This document shows, one piece after another, positions 29,513 to 31,022 of a stretch of 31,022 nt of DNA. Position 1 is the stretch's first letter; each line of letters begins with the position of its first letter. The notes beneath the pieces were generated by a model. It ran no database searches. It saw only the letters and a list, made by a program, of their open reading frames with translations, and had not been told where the DNA came from. This stretch comes from JBGPIK01 sp041484845 (lineage in GTDB: Bacteria > Desulfobacterota > Binatia > UBA9968): the NCBI GenBank assembly GCA_041484845.1, contig JBGPIK010000027.1, positions 1 through 31,022 on the forward strand, given 5' to 3'. Made by a program: the position numbers and the translations under genes.

Positions 29513-30430
29513 CTAAACAATCTGAGCCAACTTCTCCATTTGGCGCTCCACTTGGGGCTCGTTCTCCAACCGGGTGTCATAGCGGCTCAGCATGGAACTG
29601 ATCGTCGTCGCGTCGCGCCCGAAATACCCCGCCACATCCTTTACCGGGTATCCAGCTCGCCGCACCAGAACGTACGCGATCATCGTCCGTTGGCCGGCCA
29701 CCTTCCACCCTCGGCTTGGCGCTCTTAACGGTTCGATGTCAATTTTCAATCCCGCCGCCAATTCTTTCACCACGACACTGAGTGCCCGTCGTTTCTTGGG
29801 TTCCTCGTCTTCGTAGTTCCGCGTAAGCTCTTCGCCAAACTCTTGGTCGCCCAAAAACCTCTGGTCGACTACTTCGTAGTATTCTTCCCGGTGACCGTCT
29901 TCATGCCCGTCTCGGATGAACTTCTTGTAACCGTTCGTACCGCCGATCATCTTCAGCACCGCCCGTGGGTCAATGATCGCTGTGGCTTTGCCCGACCGGT
30001 AGGCTGGGTCGCCACTGTAACGGTAGTCTTGCGGGGTCAGGGCGAGCTTGGAGCGGACCGGATTCAAATGGATGTAGCGGACCAGCTCCAACAAATAGGC
30101 GTCCTTCTGGCACAGGATCGCTTTGTAGCGTCCCTGAAATAGATGGCCGACTTTTTTGTATTTGCGGTTGTAGTACTGGGTATAGCTCTGCTGGAGTCCC
30201 TGCATGAATTTGCCCAAGGGCGTCTTGCCGCATTCGAGCAGCAAGTGGACGTGATTGGGCATCAGGCAGTAGGCGTAGATCGTGACTTCGTGCCGGCGCC
30301 GGTACTGGGTGAGTTTTTCCAGATAGCTCTGACAGTCGGCTGGACTGAGAAATGTCTTTTGCCTTTGGTTGCCGCGAACGATGACGTGGACCAGAACGCC
30401 GGGGGCGAACAGTCGGGGTTTGCGGGCCAT
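29513..30430 (-). CDS. REP-associated tyrosine transposase (Y1/HUH) with DnaA-like C-terminal HTH
   Basis: This 305-residue protein has an N-terminal Y1 transposase domain starting MARKPRLFAPGVLVHVIVRGN. Its HUH metal-binding motif is YCLMPNHVHLLLE (near residue 56), and the catalytic tyrosine lies in QQSYTQYYNRKYKKVGHLFQ (near 85). YIHLNPVRS and the C-terminal GYPVKDVAGYFGRDATTISSML helix-turn-helix resemble the DnaA C-terminal fold found in one RAYT class. The ATG at 30430 follows GGAGAG; the longer frame to 30502 extends into the terminal repeat. The key residues are intact, so it may be active. It probably processes REP-like hairpins as single-stranded DNA. Confidence 0.9.
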   Translation of the reverse strand: MARKPRLFAPGVLVHVIVRGNQRQKTFLSPADCQSYLEKLTQYRRRHEVTIYAYCLMPNHVHLLLECGKTPLGKFMQGLQQSYTQYYNRKYKKVGHLFQGRYKAILCQKDAYLLELVRYIHLNPVRSKLALTPQDYRYSGDPAYRSGKATAIIDPRAVLKMIGGTNGYKKFIRDGHEDGHREEYYEVVDQRFLGDQEFGEELTRNYEDEEPKKRRALSVVVKELAAGLKIDIEPLRAPSRGWKVAGQRTMIAYVLVRRAGYPVKDVAGYFGRDATTISSMLSRYDTRLENEPQVERQMEKLAQIV

Positions 30431-30478
30431 GGACTCTCCAGTACCACACAACTTAACCAATTTACAATAGAGCAAGGC

Positions 30479-30506
30479 CTGACCCCATAAACCTGACCCC
30501 ATAAAC
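30479..30506. repeat. Tandem duplication CTGACCCCATAAAC x2 at RAYT end
   Basis: CTGACCCCATAAAC occurs twice back to back (30479-30492 and 30493-30506). It forms the outer part of the right end of the RAYT element and overlaps the terminal inverted repeat. Confidence 0.75.
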
Positions 30507-30697
30507 TAAACTCAAGGATCGACCTAACCAACGCTGAGCCTGTTCTCTACTCTACCCATAAACGATAAGCAGGCTCTCACCGCAGTGCGCTCGGCACAGA
30601 GGTCTCGGTGATTACACTCCCCGCGTTAAAAGCTAAGAGTAGACGCGACCCCTCTTTGTTCGTTGCGTTAGTAGGGACACAGTGGTGGTCGAATGGA

Positions 30698-30997
30698 TTA
30701 CAATCCCTGACGCACCGGCAATGCGGGCACGGGAACGCGCCCGCATTTAAGATTCCAATAAGTCCATGAACGCGGATCAAAGACACCAGCAGGCGCGTGA
30801 TCCAGAGTTTCGAAAAACTCCTTCACGCCGACCACGCTCTCGACCACGCGCAAATCCTCGACAGTGCCATAGGTCATTACATGGGCAAGAAAATGCACCG
30901 GGTCGGCCAACGCGTCGGCGGGTTCCTTGAACCATACCACGCGCTTTGCCACGGCAAGCAAGGCCGGTGTTTTTGGCAATGGCTTCATCGGGTTCAT
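30698..30997 (-). CDS. Conserved small protein of unknown function
   Basis: This 99-residue protein begins MNPMKPLPKTPALLAVAKRVVWFKEP, continues through DPVHFLAHVMTYGTVEDLRVVE, and ends FDPRSWTYWNLKCGR-PVPALPVR. I know this as a small conserved family with motifs around MTYGT and FDPRSWAYWN, and I recall it next to nucleotidyltransferase (AbiEii-like) genes; that memory is the only hint of a toxin-antitoxin role. No such partner lies downstream here, where the RAYT element is found. An in-frame TGA (30998-31000) directly precedes the ATG, so a gene ending just beyond the window edge may be coupled to it. ATG 30988 is an alternative start. Confidence 0.65.
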   Translation of the reverse strand: MNPMKPLPKTPALLAVAKRVVWFKEPADALADPVHFLAHVMTYGTVEDLRVVESVVGVKEFFETLDHAPAGVFDPRSWTYWNLKCGRVPVPALPVRQGL

Positions 30998-31022
30998 TCA
31001 CCGCGCCGCTTCGTGTGAGCCG

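Larger units (their letters stand above)
29496..30506 (-). mobile_element. RAYT (REP-associated tyrosine transposase) element with terminal inverted repeats
   Basis: The transposase gene is bracketed by GGGACAGGCCTTGC (29496-29509) and its near inverse GCAAGGCCTGACCCC (30472-30486), matching at 13 of 15 positions. The right end continues as a tandem 14-bp duplication to 30506. Such REP-like ends flanking a Y1 transposase are typical of RAYT units related to IS200/IS605. Confidence 0.7.

Overview
The window comes from a Gram-negative bacterial chromosome of moderately high GC. It carries a full Mla-type (mlaEFDC) outer-membrane lipid transport operon, a class II B12-dependent ribonucleotide reductase, and an rpsO-pnp-M16 peptidase-dut block running into purB-purS-purQ-purL-purF. 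This gene set suggests an uncultured lineage near the Deltaproteobacteria in the broad sense (Desulfobacterota, Binatota, Methylomirabilota or Tectomicrobia). That placement is inferred from gene content and order, not from a phylogeny.

Layout. (1) 1-8553 looks catabolic. An EntE-like aryl/acyl-AMP ligase (cut by the window edge) and an old-yellow-enzyme-type Fe-S flavoprotein read leftward. A three-subunit molybdenum hydroxylase (large, FAD and 2Fe-2S subunits) reads rightward, with a well-placed sigma-54-like promoter in the shared 346-bp gap. Beyond it are a gamma-carbonic-anhydrase-like hexapeptide protein, an L-2-hydroxyglutarate oxidase-like flavoprotein and a 56-codon stump of an amidohydrolase. 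(2) 8963-11585 is mlaEFDC, on the minus strand. (3) 11656-16739 holds a TrmN6-like methyltransferase, a DciA/DUF721 protein, nrdJ with a predicted NrdR-type operator, and a secreted retropepsin-like protein. (4) 16918-27236 is a long co-directional block: ribosomal protein S15, PNPase, M16 peptidase, dUTPase and five purine biosynthesis genes. (5) 27237-31022 is an accessory region. It contains a BrnT toxin with an unusual partner, an intact REP-associated tyrosine transposase (RAYT), an internally deleted relative of it, a PilZ protein, the last 40 codons of a LuxR-type regulator beside the RAYT end, and a small conserved protein at the right edge.

The least explained pattern is a set of six intergenic hairpins whose arms are built from 7- or 8-bp tandem units (6432, 12492, 16065, 21170, 22812 and 29274). 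Their sequences differ but the architecture is shared. Three lie between convergent genes and could act as terminators. Two lie between co-directional genes of the dut-pur block, and one lies in the accessory region. I saw no CRISPR array, rRNA or tRNA.
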